Source: a virus
Length of the DNA: 57,572 nt
IMG/VR virus record: IMGVR_UViG_3300009159_000082
Span: 1 to 57,572 of that record
Direction: 5' to 3' (one strand)
Below the pieces are notes generated by a model. It searched no databases. It worked only from the letters and a program-made list of their open reading frames with translations, and was not told the DNA's origin. Made by a program: the position numbers and the translations under genes. Positions 1 through 9,966 of the stretch are shown piece after piece (within the stretch, counting starts at the first letter, position 1; each line of letters opens with the position of its first letter).

Positions 1-2732
1 CTACCATTGTAAACTGCGGGATTTACTCCGGATACAGTTATAGATTGACCGGGACTATAGGGTACTGATGACCTAGTAGGAAATGATAATGTCACCGAGG
101 TGCCAGTACCAACTACATCGATAATAGGTAAAGTGAGTCCATTACGACATGCTGTCGTTTGGTTAGTTAATACAGGACTATAACTAGTCGGAACTAAATT
201 AATAACCGGGGTAGCAGATGGCGCTGGAGTAATAAAGTTTACAGTATATACTTGATTACGAACATTGGGGTTATTATCAGCTGCAAAAATTACCAGACTG
301 CCCTGCACGAAAGTATATCCATTGGATCCATACCCAGTTTGTCCATTAACATTTAATAGTGCATCAGTCTGAGTAAAATCAATAATGTCAACCGCAGGAA
401 TTCCTTGAGTTCCAAAATTATATAACTTAGTACCGGCTCTAAATTCTAAAATAGGACGATTTGCCCGTTGTAAATTGGTGTATACCGGTTCGACGTCATT
501 TATTGCTGCGGCATAATCAATAACATCAGCATGAAACCAGCGATTACCTCGAGACCAAGGATTAAGATCCGGACTGGCCATGTTAATAGTCATGTAATCG
601 GGAACAATGGGCTGGCCATTGGTGTCGGTCGAATAGGGTTCCACTACTATTAGGTTATCCACGGACACTAATTGAATACCGGATCCTACACCCTGCACAT
701 AATAGGTATTATTAACATAAGATTCGGGATATACAGTACCTTCAAATATAACTTTAAGTCCGTTGGTGAATTGTACACCGTTTGGACTGGTATAGTTTGT
801 TTGTCCTAAGATGTCAGTATCAACATTGATGTAAGAATTAATACTAATAGAATTTATTACACCGCCGCTACTATATGTACCAGTGTAAGTGCTTGCATAA
901 GTTACTGTTGATGTGGTACATGCAATTACTGTATAGTTGCCATTGTATCCAGATGGAGAAATGTTTGATACAATAATGGTACTACCGATAGAATAGGGAG
1001 CAGAAGATTGTTCTGCAAACGTCAATGTTACTTGAGATCCAGTAGACGTAACCGCAGTAATAGATAATGCTGCTACCGGAGGGTTAATATTGCTTTCGAT
1101 TAAATTAATTACACCAAATATACTTGGATCTTCACTATCCTGATAGTATAACTGTGGTAATGCCGCAGTAAGTAACGGCATCTCAGTAATAATTCCCGAA
1201 GAATTTTTATACCATTGTGTATTAACGTATTGAGTACCAGAGGTAACAATAAATTGTGTTGAATTATCTATCGGCAGGATACTATTAAGCTGAATAAAAG
1301 GTACCCCATTGGCGTCACTTACATATTCTATTTGCCATAGACTTGATTGTACCGCAGGATCGGTTATTGGAATAGCTTCGGCAAATCCAGTAGTGTCGTA
1401 CGCACCTGTTTGAAAATCATCGCCTGTTGGTAAGGGATCGAAAGGTTGCACATTGTACCATCCACCTACTGCCGGATCCGACGATTGTGAAGTAAACACT
1501 AGAGTTTGGCCGTCAAGATTAGTAATACCGTCTATACCATTGGGATATGTGTCAAGAAACTGTGAAACTAAAATACCATTTATTTGATCATACCGTATTG
1601 AGTCGCAGATTAAATTTACCTGTCCAGTTGTGGCAGTAGGGTAGCCAATAAAGGGCAAAGAATAATAAAAATTCTGTGCGGTAGATGCAGGTACATTGAA
1701 CGTTACTGTTCCTAAATCTATACCGTTGTTTACTACCCCCAGCACACCACGACTACTGATATTACGTGACCAAGGTAATAGACCATCTACCCCAGGTTCT
1801 GATTGTATCCAAAAATCCGGACCGGTTCCTGGTTCAGCACTGACGATATCAAACTGACCTTGTAGGTTATATTCTAAATCATTGCAATAGTAAAGAGTAT
1901 CAGGAGCATCCTGTGGAACGGTAAATGTAACCAGACCTTGTGTACCACCATTGTTGATTACTCCAGAATTCCAGAGATTAGTTGTACCAAAGCTAACTTG
2001 TGTCTTAATATAGAAAGACAAGGCTGCGGTCTGCACCAGATTAAAAATATAGGTGTTGCCTCGAATAAGAGTTAACGTTGGATTAGTCTGAAAATTAATA
2101 TTCCAACTACTAGTGCCATTATTTGTTACACGATATTGAATAGTTGCTGCTTGATTCTGTGCCACAACAAAACTATAGTTTCCATTTCGAACCAAGGTCA
2201 GCGACGGGTTATTACCATCATAACCGGTAAACGTATATGCACCATTACTGCGTGTAACCGTAAATGTTTCTTCTGTTGGTACATAAGTTGACGCCACAGT
2301 GACCGTATCTGGACCATTAGGTAACCAAAAATACTGAGCATAGTTATTATACTTGTCAAAATCTACGAAAGGATCCCAGGTATAATATTCACTTTCAAAT
2401 AATCTATCAGCCTGATTAGTAAACCCACCTTCCGTGCCGATTGCGGATAGTATACCAGGATAAGTGATACCATCGATAACTTTAGCCGTATTGGGATCCA
2501 CACTAACCACACCGGGTTCCAATTGATAATTGTTACGTAGTACCGTGGGTTCAATGACATAATTATCTGTGGGATTAACACCGGGGCCAACCTTTCGACC
2601 AATAAACCCTTGAGTCTGTTTATACTTGGGTTCTTGTATTAACTGATCAAGTGTCGCTGATAAAAACTGCTTGTTTGCCGGAGTTTGAAAGATTTCCGGT
2701 AAAAAATCAACAGAACGAATTGTTGCGGCCAT
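1..2732 (-). CDS. Large baseplate/tail structural protein, 3' end outside window
   Basis: The frame stays open from an ATG at 2732 to the left edge, so about 910 residues are visible and the stop is missing. The start overlaps the gp6 stop by one base (TAATG), which implies translational coupling. The N-terminus has an acidic/aromatic region with YYTWDPFVDFDKY, followed by beta-rich sequence. A stretch at about 1835-2280 contains two successive segments of the type NPTLTLxRGNxYxFxV, ending in VPQDAPDTLYY, which resembles a cupredoxin-like beta sandwich. From memory, very similar large virion proteins follow gp6 in T4-like phages of aquatic bacteria. A baseplate-wedge or tail-periphery role is inferred from position. 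It takes the place of T4 gp7/gp8/gp10, but no clear similarity to those can be claimed. Confidence 0.85.
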   Translation of the reverse strand, partial: MAATIRSVDFLPEIFQTPANKQFLSATLDQLIQEPKYKQTQGFIGRKVGPGVNPTDNYVIEPTVLRNNYQLEPGVVSVDPNTAKVIDGITYPGILSAIGTEGGFTNQADRLFESEYYTWDPFVDFDKYNNYAQYFWLPNGPDTVTVASTYVPTEETFTVTRSNGAYTFTGYDGNNPSLTLVRNGNYSFVVAQNQAATIQYRVTNNGTSSWNINFQTNPTLTLIRGNTYIFNLVQTAALSFYIKTQVSFGTTNLWNSGVINNGGTQGLVTFTVPQDAPDTLYYCNDLEYNLQGQFDIVSAEPGTGPDFWIQSEPGVDGLLPWSRNISSRGVLGVVNNGIDLGTVTFNVPASTAQNFYYSLPFIGYPTATTGQVNLICDSIRYDQINGILVSQFLDTYPNGIDGITNLDGQTLVFTSQSSDPAVGGWYNVQPFDPLPTGDDFQTGAYDTTGFAEAIPITDPAVQSSLWQIEYVSDANGVPFIQLNSILPIDNSTQFIVTSGTQYVNTQWYKNSSGIITEMPLLTAALPQLYYQDSEDPSIFGVINLIESNINPPVAALSITAVTSTGSQVTLTFAEQSSAPYSIGSTIIVSNISPSGYNGNYTVIACTTSTVTYASTYTGTYSSGGVINSISINSYINVDTDILGQTNYTSPNGVQFTNGLKVIFEGTVYPESYVNNTYYVQGVGSGIQLVSVDNLIVVEPYSTDTNGQPIVPDYMTINMASPDLNPWSRGNRWFHADVIDYAAAINDVEPVYTNLQRANRPILEFRAGTKLYNFGTQGIPAVDIIDFTQTDALLNVNGQTGYGSNGYTFVQGSLVIFAADNNPNVRNQVYTVNFITPAPSATPVINLVPTSYSPVLTNQTTACRNGLTLPIIDVVGTGTSVTLSFPTRSSVPYSPGQSITVSGVNPAVYNG

Positions 2733-5700
2733 TAAATTGCTCCACTACCAGGGGCAGTTTGTAAATTAGTGCTGGTCAATGTTTGTATAACTTCAATATT
2801 ATTGATTGTTGCACCATTAACAAAAATTTGATATGGAGCACATTGTATTTCATACAAATCACCAAACGATTTTTGTGTATTGAGAGGAACTAACACTACT
2901 GACGCCACATACGTTCCTATTTGAGAATGTATATACGCGGCTAATTCTGAGAAATAAAATGTTTGTCCGAAACTCCAGTTGGCAATGTCAAAATATGCGT
3001 TCATGGAGGCCAGTACAAGATTTTGTATTTGATTATTACTGGCATTAGTATTTGCCGCAGGAATAACCTTAATAGTAGCTCTTAATGCTTCGGGAGCCTT
3101 GCTACCAAAGAGTGGTAAAAATTCCACACTGTTAAGAATCATATTATCACTGATCATCTTGTAGTTTTGTAATCCCGCATAATTTGTAGTTAATTCATCA
3201 ATAGTCGGGGGCAATGGTGGATCAACCGTGTTGGTTGTATCACGTATCCATGCTACATAGGCGGTATAATATTCCAAAGTTACCACATATAAATCAATAA
3301 TGTTAGAACTACCCGGATCAATAAGATTAGTTAGTGAAGAGTTATGACGATATTGAAAATATAGATCTTGCCGACCAACTCGTGCTTGCCAACTGTCAGT
3401 GAGTGTTAATATTCGTTGACCAGCTAATGTTAGTGTCAATATATAAAATAAATTTTCTTGGTAAGCATAAAATACCTGGCCCGTTGTATATTGCTCAGTA
3501 ACCACTTGAATTTCTGGTAATGTAGCATAACTATCATTAACCACACCAGATGGCTGTAACAAATAACGTTGCAAATTATCAAAATCTGTGGTCAATTGAA
3601 AATAAACATAAGGTAACGGAAGTGTAGTATCCGAAGGATCCACGCCAACGATTGCCTGGAAGAAATCAGGATCTGTGGGAATACCGTTATTGTTATAATC
3701 TTCATATCCTACTATTACTTGAAAATCATCAACTAAGCCGTCACTTAATACAGGCTGTGCAATAATGTTAAGGGCGATATCCCCAAGCAGTGGCAAATTA
3801 CTATTTGCCTGGCTATTTGATCTCAATACCTTAATAAAATCTGAAATAACTGTACCGGTACGGCTGTCATAGATTGCTTGCGCTGTTTCAAAGAAGAAAC
3901 GAACTTCTAATACACTACCGAAGTAATATTCAAGACTGCGAGATTTAACTGTATATTGTGACCCATCATAAGTTGCTTGAATCATCCAACTTGAATCTAA
4001 GTTAGCACCAGAAGTATTGCCTGCAAATTGCTGGCTCCAGGTTGCGTTCACTGCAAGATTGGCCGAGGTGATAAGATACCATGTATACGGAGTGCCGGTA
4101 ATTGCCCCAGTACTGTCGTAACCTAACCCAAAATTTTGATTTAAATAAATCTGGTTAAGAATAGCAGATTGCACACTCGACCCAAATTGTGTTGTCAACA
4201 CCGGGATAACCTGTACCGGTATGGCACCTGTAGGAATATAAGTATTCAATACTACTGGACCTGTGCCATCTAATAAGTTTCCTAACCCCTCATTAGTACC
4301 ATTACCATCAATAGCGGTGGGGCTTGCCCATATGTATAAATGGTCACCATCTGAGGTTGGTACCCCGGGCTGCAATTCATTATTTTTATTGAAATAATAG
4401 CCAGTAGGCGGCACAAATTGTACCAACGCAGTTTCGACAATGTATTTGGCATTATTGCTAGCAGTACTACCAACAGGAACAGGCACACCACTGCTATTTT
4501 GAAAATAACCAGTGGTTTCATTTACAATAGTTGTACTTTCATGCCAAGAATAATTCAATGCTGTTAAACTAGGGCGAGGAAAGTAAGCGTAATAAAATTG
4601 TTTGAAAGTGTCTTTCAATAATACCGGAGTAATTTCATTTATAATAACATTATTAATATCGTTAGTAGTCTGATAGGTAAAGTTAAAGGCAGGAGTATTA
4701 TTAATATACCACAATGCACCATCATCGGCAAACACATTAGTTGATGAATACTTGCCGGTAGGATCCACTAGATCTAAATAGCGGCTGGTGCCAATAGAAC
4801 TGCGATTAAGAGCAGCACTTTTAATGATAGAATTGTATGTGGTGAAAGGGAAATTTGTATAATCTTCTCCGTTAACCATACGATTTTGTGTGTAATAACG
4901 AGCAGGCGCACGTTGTTTAATTTGATCAATAGTTTCGCGCGGTGCTGCATTAGTCACCGGGCTGGTAATTCCACAATTAAATGTCACTGTTTCAATTTGG
5001 CCAGTACGACTAACATAACTGATGGGAATTTGAACAGACTGCATTTCTTCCGGGTTAATAATATATTGCAATCCGTTAGATGCACGAACATAATTTCTAA
5101 ATTGGCCTACGGGAATAGTAGCAAACACATTATCACCAAATACTAACGTTATCTGATCGTTAGTACGACTGGTTACAGAATATACGTCACGTATTGAGGG
5201 TGTCATTTGTTCAACTGCGGCAGCATATACTGAAGGTACTCTACCCCAAATAGTTCTTGCATTACCAAGATTGTCTAATTGATATAACCATACATCAGTA
5301 TTATTAACCCCTTCCACATTAATATCAACAGTACGATTAGACACTTGTTCCACTAGATTAAAATCTTGGTTTAATAGTGTACCTTGTTTAAAGTAGAAAA
5401 AGAAACCGGTATTAGCTGACTGAAATCCCAACTGATCATTACGGAATAAAATATTAAACTGACCATTGGGTAATGGTGGTGGTTCGTAGATGTATGTTTG
5501 ACCCAGTGACGTAGAATTAACTGCCTCAAATGGCATACTAACGCCATTAACAGTGGATGTGTACGGGATCACTGGAAGATATCCAGGTACTAGGTTAATA
5601 GTATACTCTTGTGTATCTACTCCCAATAGCACTTGGTCATTACCTGGAGAACCAATATATTGTGTATTGACCAAAGATGCGTTTATAATTGCAATAAATT

Positions 5701-6163
5701 GTTCTTGCCAATCAAAATTACTGGGATCTGCCCAATTAACAGTAATGTTAGCTAGATTCACACCATTATAATCGGCCACATTTTCTGTAGTCACAATCGA
5801 GTTTACTTTTAGATAACCACTAGCTGCGGTATTGCGTTGTGGTGTATAGGAAACTAGATTTGCCAGTTTAATAACGCTGTCTCGGCGTTCCGCAGTATCA
5901 ATATAACTTTCGCGAGTGTTTAGATCCGTGCGAAATGCCAGGGCTTGACCCATAAAAGCTATGACGTCAAGTAATGCAATGAATTCCGAAGATTCAATAT
6001 AATCATTGAATGTTTCTGGATAATATTGCCGGAGGTAATCTATAAAACTCTTGCGCAATGTTTCAAAGTCGTAACTTTGAAAGTCACCTTCGCTATAGGT
6101 TTGATAGATCTTTTTCCAATCCTCAACCCCAAATAATACGGTTTGTCTTGTAGATGTAGCCAT
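2732..6163 (-). CDS. 6: Baseplate wedge protein gp6 (baseplate J-like)
   Basis: This 1143-residue protein starts MATSTRQ and has the typical gp6 N-terminus (SFIDYLRQYYPETFNDY, then FIALLDVIAFMGQALAFRTDLN and a TAERRDSVIKLA segment). In T4, gp6 dimers form the iris of the baseplate wedge core together with gp25 and gp53. The length is well above T4 gp6 (about 660 aa). The extra length lies in the middle, where Gly/Asn/Thr-rich beta sequence interrupts the J-like region. The C-terminal part (LNSVEFLPLFGSKAPEALRATIKV) again looks like the conserved gp6 core. It is preceded by gp25, with about 60 bp holding a late-promoter motif at 6183-6190, and followed by a TAATG-coupled gene. Confidence 0.9.
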   Translation of the reverse strand: MATSTRQTVLFGVEDWKKIYQTYSEGDFQSYDFETLRKSFIDYLRQYYPETFNDYIESSEFIALLDVIAFMGQALAFRTDLNTRESYIDTAERRDSVIKLANLVSYTPQRNTAASGYLKVNSIVTTENVADYNGVNLANITVNWADPSNFDWQEQFIAIINASLVNTQYIGSPGNDQVLLGVDTQEYTINLVPGYLPVIPYTSTVNGVSMPFEAVNSTSLGQTYIYEPPPLPNGQFNILFRNDQLGFQSANTGFFFYFKQGTLLNQDFNLVEQVSNRTVDINVEGVNNTDVWLYQLDNLGNARTIWGRVPSVYAAAVEQMTPSIRDVYSVTSRTNDQITLVFGDNVFATIPVGQFRNYVRASNGLQYIINPEEMQSVQIPISYVSRTGQIETVTFNCGITSPVTNAAPRETIDQIKQRAPARYYTQNRMVNGEDYTNFPFTTYNSIIKSAALNRSSIGTSRYLDLVDPTGKYSSTNVFADDGALWYINNTPAFNFTYQTTNDINNVIINEITPVLLKDTFKQFYYAYFPRPSLTALNYSWHESTTIVNETTGYFQNSSGVPVPVGSTASNNAKYIVETALVQFVPPTGYYFNKNNELQPGVPTSDGDHLYIWASPTAIDGNGTNEGLGNLLDGTGPVVLNTYIPTGAIPVQVIPVLTTQFGSSVQSAILNQIYLNQNFGLGYDSTGAITGTPYTWYLITSANLAVNATWSQQFAGNTSGANLDSSWMIQATYDGSQYTVKSRSLEYYFGSVLEVRFFFETAQAIYDSRTGTVISDFIKVLRSNSQANSNLPLLGDIALNIIAQPVLSDGLVDDFQVIVGYEDYNNNGIPTDPDFFQAIVGVDPSDTTLPLPYVYFQLTTDFDNLQRYLLQPSGVVNDSYATLPEIQVVTEQYTTGQVFYAYQENLFYILTLTLAGQRILTLTDSWQARVGRQDLYFQYRHNSSLTNLIDPGSSNIIDLYVVTLEYYTAYVAWIRDTTNTVDPPLPPTIDELTTNYAGLQNYKMISDNMILNSVEFLPLFGSKAPEALRATIKVIPAANTNASNNQIQNLVLASMNAYFDIANWSFGQTFYFSELAAYIHSQIGTYVASVVLVPLNTQKSFGDLYEIQCAPYQIFVNGATINNIEVIQTLTSTNLQTAPGSGAI

Positions 6164-6182
6164 GGTCGTTCCAATGTTACAA

Positions 6183-6190
6183 TTATTTAT
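6183..6190 (-). promoter_or_regulatory. Late-promoter motif upstream of gp6
   Basis: Read on the minus strand this is ATAAATAA, a near match to the T4 late -10 element TATAAATA recognised by gp55. It ends about 20 bp before the gp6 ATG, leaving room for a short leader. Confidence 0.6.
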
Positions 6191-6223
6191 CCTACCGATA
6201 ATATGCTATTATTATGTTATGAG

Positions 6224-6598
6224 TTAAGAGTAGCTAGCGGAACGTGAAGTTTCATTAAAGAAAATAGATAATATTTGTGGAGAAGTAGTAGCTACAGTCT
6301 GTAACTCTAATTGCAGCCGTATGCCATTCTCCTGGGGGTACATATAGAGATTAGTTAGGTATAGTCTAGGATCACCACCAATAATACGTTGAACTTCACG
6401 GTAAATAGCGGCTTCCAGTTCGGCAGTTTGATTTTCAAACAAATAATTCCAGATTAAAGTGCCATATCCCGGGCGACCAACTAACTCACCCTGTCTAATA
6501 TTAAAGGCGTTTAATAAATCCTGTTTGATCAGGTCATCGTCAACTAAAACAAAATTTTTGTTTCTATTAACTGTTGAGAATCCAATAAAAGTTGACAT
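6224..6598 (-). CDS. 25: Baseplate wedge protein gp25 (GPW/gp25 family)
   Basis: The 124-residue protein matches the gp25/W family in length (T4 gp25 is 132 aa) and layout. An N-terminal segment (DDDLIKQDLLNAFNIRQGELVGRPGYGT) is followed by the LIWNYLFE motif, a helix, then REVQRIIGGDPRLYL. In contractile tails gp25 links the wedge ring to the first sheath ring and helps trigger contraction. It lies between the 610-aa structural gene and gp6, as expected for a wedge operon. A TAAATACA motif lies only four bases before the ATG, and no clear Shine-Dalgarno sequence is visible. Confidence 0.93.
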   Translation of the reverse strand: MSTFIGFSTVNRNKNFVLVDDDLIKQDLLNAFNIRQGELVGRPGYGTLIWNYLFENQTAELEAAIYREVQRIIGGDPRLYLTNLYMYPQENGIRLQLELQTVATTSPQILSIFFNETSRSASYS

Positions 6599-6602
6599 AA
6601 TA

Positions 6603-6610
6603 TGTATTTA
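6603..6610 (-). promoter_or_regulatory. Late-promoter-like motif abutting gp25 start
   Basis: The minus strand reads TAAATACA followed by four bases and the gp25 ATG. If it acts as a late -10 element, the transcript would start at or next to the start codon. Confidence 0.4.
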
Positions 6611-6617
6611 CCCTAAC

Positions 6618-8450
6618 TTAGTTGCCCGGGGGTAACAGGCTGTTACCCAATCGTTTTGCTTGCGAAACCACATTGTTGGCCGCTTGTTGAACCCCTTGTG
6701 CTGAGTTTAATACCGATTGAACTTGTGATAGAGATCCTTGTATTAGATTCTTTCCCCCGGCGGTTATACCAGTTATTAGCCCAGTAGCTCCACTTGCAAT
6801 AGATTGCGTTTTTGCCAGTAAGTTTTGTGCAGTTTTAATGTCTAATGCTGTACCCAAGGACTGTATTGAGGGTAATGCATATACCGGTGGGGTTATTAGT
6901 GGAGATCCTATAATTCGGGTTACTGCTGCGTCAACTGTGGCTCGATTTACTGTGTTTGTGAACCCTGCGGCTGGTTGAACCCTGGATACTAAACTACTTA
7001 AAGAAAAATCACTGAAGTTAATGCTGGCTTGGGCAGATTTTGCTAGGCTACTGATACCCGATGACAACGCAGTCACTTGACTTTGTATTCCCGATGCTAA
7101 CGCACCGGCGGATGCTGTAATATTTGATGCTAAACCTGATACACTACTACCAATCCCAGCGGCCAGCGATCCCACTCCTGTGGTTACCGATGCACCCAAC
7201 GAGGATATTGAATCAGTTGTACTGGACCATGCACTGGCAATACTGGTGCCGTATTTACTTCCCACTGCCATCAACGCACCTACATCTCCGTTAACTGTTG
7301 ATTGTATAACACTAGCCGCAGATGCAACCGCACCGCCAACTAATCCTGAGGACAATCCAGACAATTGTGTAGCGACCGCTCCGGTAGCCGCAGTAACACT
7401 ATTCAATGCCCCTGTAGCAAACCCAACCGCACCAGTGGATAATGATGCCAAGCCAGAAGTATATTGCGCAACCGCCGATGTACCAAAATTCTGTATAGCT
7501 GCGGGTACACTTCCCAGGGGAGTACCGGCTAGGTTAGAAAATAAATTATTTGTCGTGCTACCAGCGGCACCAAGTGTGCTTAGAAAGGAATTCTGTAGAC
7601 TTGTTGAATCATTATGTCCCATTACCAATAACGATAGTGGAGTAGCAGACAGCAGTGAGCCCGAGGAATTGTATACCAGTCCTGTGGTGATACTGGCGGT
7701 GGTGACTTTTGGTTTAGGGGGTACAACTACTCCGCTGTACACCAATTGATCATAAGTTTGTTGCAATAAGTCCTGTTGTATTTCATTTTGCAATCCTGCA
7801 TCATTTAACAGATCATTGATACTGGTAATGCCATATAATCCGGTCCAGGGTGTTGGTGACGTCATAAAACTAACAAAATTAGAGGGATTATTACCATTAG
7901 AATCAAGAGGACAGTATAATTGACTCATACCGGGTTTAACTATTCCGGCTTGCTCAAGTTGATTACAGTTAAACCCGTATAATCCGATACCATCAGCTTG
8001 GGTAAATGTATCAGGAGTATTATTTGCATTTGCCGCCATTTGCGCCATTAAAGACTGTGTTTGCTGCGGAGTTAATTGGCCTGCTTGCAATGATAGGTTA
8101 ACTGTACCAGTGGGCGTACTGGTAACTTGTATATAACTTGATTGGTCTATTGGATTAGCAACAGGTTGTGAGGTTAAGGATGGAAGTGACGCAACTATCG
8201 GTAGCCCAGATATAATAGCCAGCAAAGTCTGATCATCCACGCCCGCAGTACCGCGTTGTAGTCGAGTAATACCAAAATTTTCCAGAGCTTGTGTGGGATT
8301 AATTAAGGTGTCACCCACATCATATCCAACAAATGTACCTGCCGCTACTTGCGAATAAAAAATATCATCTGCTTCTTCTTGTGTGGTACCAGAGGGAGCC
8401 GATACTTGAAATGTTGCCCCGGATGGTAATGTATAGTTATAAATTGCCAT
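6618..8450 (-). CDS. Baseplate/tail structural protein (610 aa)
   Basis: The protein begins MAIYNYTLPSGATFQVSAPSGTTQEEADDIFY, a short beta/helix module often seen at phage protein termini. Around residues 150-230 it has a segment of the form GLYGFNCNQLEQAGIVKPG, then WTGLYGITS, then NEIQQDLLQQTYDQLV. From memory this recurs in structural proteins encoded next to gp5 and gp25 in aquatic T4-like phages. The C-terminal half is Ala/Ser/Gly-rich with long helical runs. It starts one base after the gp5 stop and ends about 20 bp before gp25. A hub or inner-baseplate role is inferred from position only. Confidence 0.7.
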   Translation of the reverse strand: MAIYNYTLPSGATFQVSAPSGTTQEEADDIFYSQVAAGTFVGYDVGDTLINPTQALENFGITRLQRGTAGVDDQTLLAIISGLPIVASLPSLTSQPVANPIDQSSYIQVTSTPTGTVNLSLQAGQLTPQQTQSLMAQMAANANNTPDTFTQADGIGLYGFNCNQLEQAGIVKPGMSQLYCPLDSNGNNPSNFVSFMTSPTPWTGLYGITSINDLLNDAGLQNEIQQDLLQQTYDQLVYSGVVVPPKPKVTTASITTGLVYNSSGSLLSATPLSLLVMGHNDSTSLQNSFLSTLGAAGSTTNNLFSNLAGTPLGSVPAAIQNFGTSAVAQYTSGLASLSTGAVGFATGALNSVTAATGAVATQLSGLSSGLVGGAVASAASVIQSTVNGDVGALMAVGSKYGTSIASAWSSTTDSISSLGASVTTGVGSLAAGIGSSVSGLASNITASAGALASGIQSQVTALSSGISSLAKSAQASINFSDFSLSSLVSRVQPAAGFTNTVNRATVDAAVTRIIGSPLITPPVYALPSIQSLGTALDIKTAQNLLAKTQSIASGATGLITGITAGGKNLIQGSLSQVQSVLNSAQGVQQAANNVVSQAKRLGNSLLPPGN

Positions 8451-8451
8451 G

Positions 8452-9966
8452 TTATGCTGTCTTAGTTATTGATGTGCCCGCGGGAACTGTGGGTGCCCCA
8501 GGTGGACTTGAATTGGAGCCATCACTCAAGTTAACATTTACCTGTACCCCTTGATTATGATAAGGCCAAGGTTCATGCGCAGGTGCTCGAGTAACAATAC
8601 TCTTAACTCCCTCAGATGCTACGTCCCAGCCAGACGACGAATTAAAACTGCTATCCGGCATAGTATATTCCACTAATCCCTGGGGTATAGCTACAGACGC
8701 AGCAGATCCGGGATTTAAATCTATAGTACCTGCTTGTAATGCTAAACTGCCGCCACCATTCCATGAACTGGTCTTACCATCAAGTGTCAATGCACCACTA
8801 CTCTTGATTCCTATGGTTGCTTGACTAAACAGAGTCAATACATCTTTGTTGGCGCAGGTAAATGTACCTTCACTTTGCATGGTGGTGGCTACATTACTTT
8901 TCATGTTGATGTTTCCGCCGGCCCATACATTAAAATCTTTGTCAGCATGTAGATTTATTGTGCCTTCTGTACGTAAATTGATAGAATTTGTCGTATATAC
9001 GTCTAATGTACCTTCTTGTCCGAACTCTAACCATACTTGTCCATTTGCATGGGCGATATAGAGATTGTTGCCATCATCACTTAATGTAACCTGATGTCCC
9101 TTGGCCGTACGGAATCGTACCATGGAATTTTTTCCGCTGGCATCACCATCATCTAAAACAACAGAATGTCCACCCTTACGTCCTACTATATCCACCGAAT
9201 CTGCAGGAACTGACCCTGACGAAACTTTCTGCACAACAGTAGCATCATCGTACCCACCTTTATACACGGGTCTACCCGGGGTACTCATACCAGAAACAGT
9301 ACTGGGGCTTTCTCTTTGACTGGAGGAAGTTATAGGACCACGAATAGGATCATTAACTACACCCTGTTGAAATAATCCCTGGGCTGCGTAGCTATGCACC
9401 GGTTTTTTCTGGTCGTAAAACTTAGGATTCTCGGTAATGGCGGTATTTTCTTCCGCGTTATTGATTTCAGAAACAGGAAGTTGCGGGGCCTTGGCGAAAT
9501 ATGTAGACTGGTTTGTATTCTGTGGTTCCGCCGCTGGGGTTGCACCAATAGCAGGAGTCATATGATTAATGCCCTGTGTTGGTATAATACCTATATAATA
9601 ACCTTCCAGTCCCTGCCCTGCAACAAATATACACAATACCTGTGTGCCAATATCAGGACCGGGTGCAGCGGATCCATAACTCTGTTGATTGTTGGTGGAG
9701 CCGTATGTGCCAACACCAGTTGACGTACTGGTCTTAGGCGTTGCCCCTCCTTGTTGTTGAATTGGAGATACTGTTCGCCATAGTGACTTGTTTGTCTTAT
9801 CACCGCCACTGAATTGAGTTATGTATACCTGTAGTCTACCACTGCGTGTGGGATCTACATTATTAACCACTTCCCCGATATATGGCCCAAACTCCGCGGG
9901 CATATTTCCTTTATCAAAGTTGTATGCCGAATTCTTGCCTGTTGTTTTGTTTACATTAATTGCCAT
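8452..9966 (-). CDS. 5: gp5-like baseplate spike/hub protein without lysozyme domain
   Basis: The 504-residue protein has an N-terminal OB-fold region (about residues 25-170, with FGPYIGEVVNNVDPTRSGRL, LWRTVSP and GPDIGTQVLCIF). The middle and C-terminal part is VgrG/gp5C-like: the GGHSVVLDDGD segment, then short repeats such as GTINLHADKDFNVWAGGNINMKS typical of a triple-stranded beta-helix needle. In T4, gp5 forms the membrane-piercing spike and carries a lysozyme domain between these two parts. Here the linker (about 170-240) is Ser/Pro/Thr-rich and shows no lysozyme-like sequence. The start overlaps the upstream stop by one base. Confidence 0.85.
   Translation of the reverse strand: MAINVNKTTGKNSAYNFDKGNMPAEFGPYIGEVVNNVDPTRSGRLQVYITQFSGGDKTNKSLWRTVSPIQQQGGATPKTSTSTGVGTYGSTNNQQSYGSAAPGPDIGTQVLCIFVAGQGLEGYYIGIIPTQGINHMTPAIGATPAAEPQNTNQSTYFAKAPQLPVSEINNAEENTAITENPKFYDQKKPVHSYAAQGLFQQGVVNDPIRGPITSSSQRESPSTVSGMSTPGRPVYKGGYDDATVVQKVSSGSVPADSVDIVGRKGGHSVVLDDGDASGKNSMVRFRTAKGHQVTLSDDGNNLYIAHANGQVWLEFGQEGTLDVYTTNSINLRTEGTINLHADKDFNVWAGGNINMKSNVATTMQSEGTFTCANKDVLTLFSQATIGIKSSGALTLDGKTSSWNGGGSLALQAGTIDLNPGSAASVAIPQGLVEYTMPDSSFNSSSGWDVASEGVKSIVTRAPAHEPWPYHNQGVQVNVNLSDGSNSSPPGAPTVPAGTSITKTA

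Noticed and set aside
7180-7749. A 189-codon plus-strand ORF opposite the 610-aa structural gene
   Set aside because: It is antisense to a well-supported protein, of low-complexity composition and without a ribosome site.
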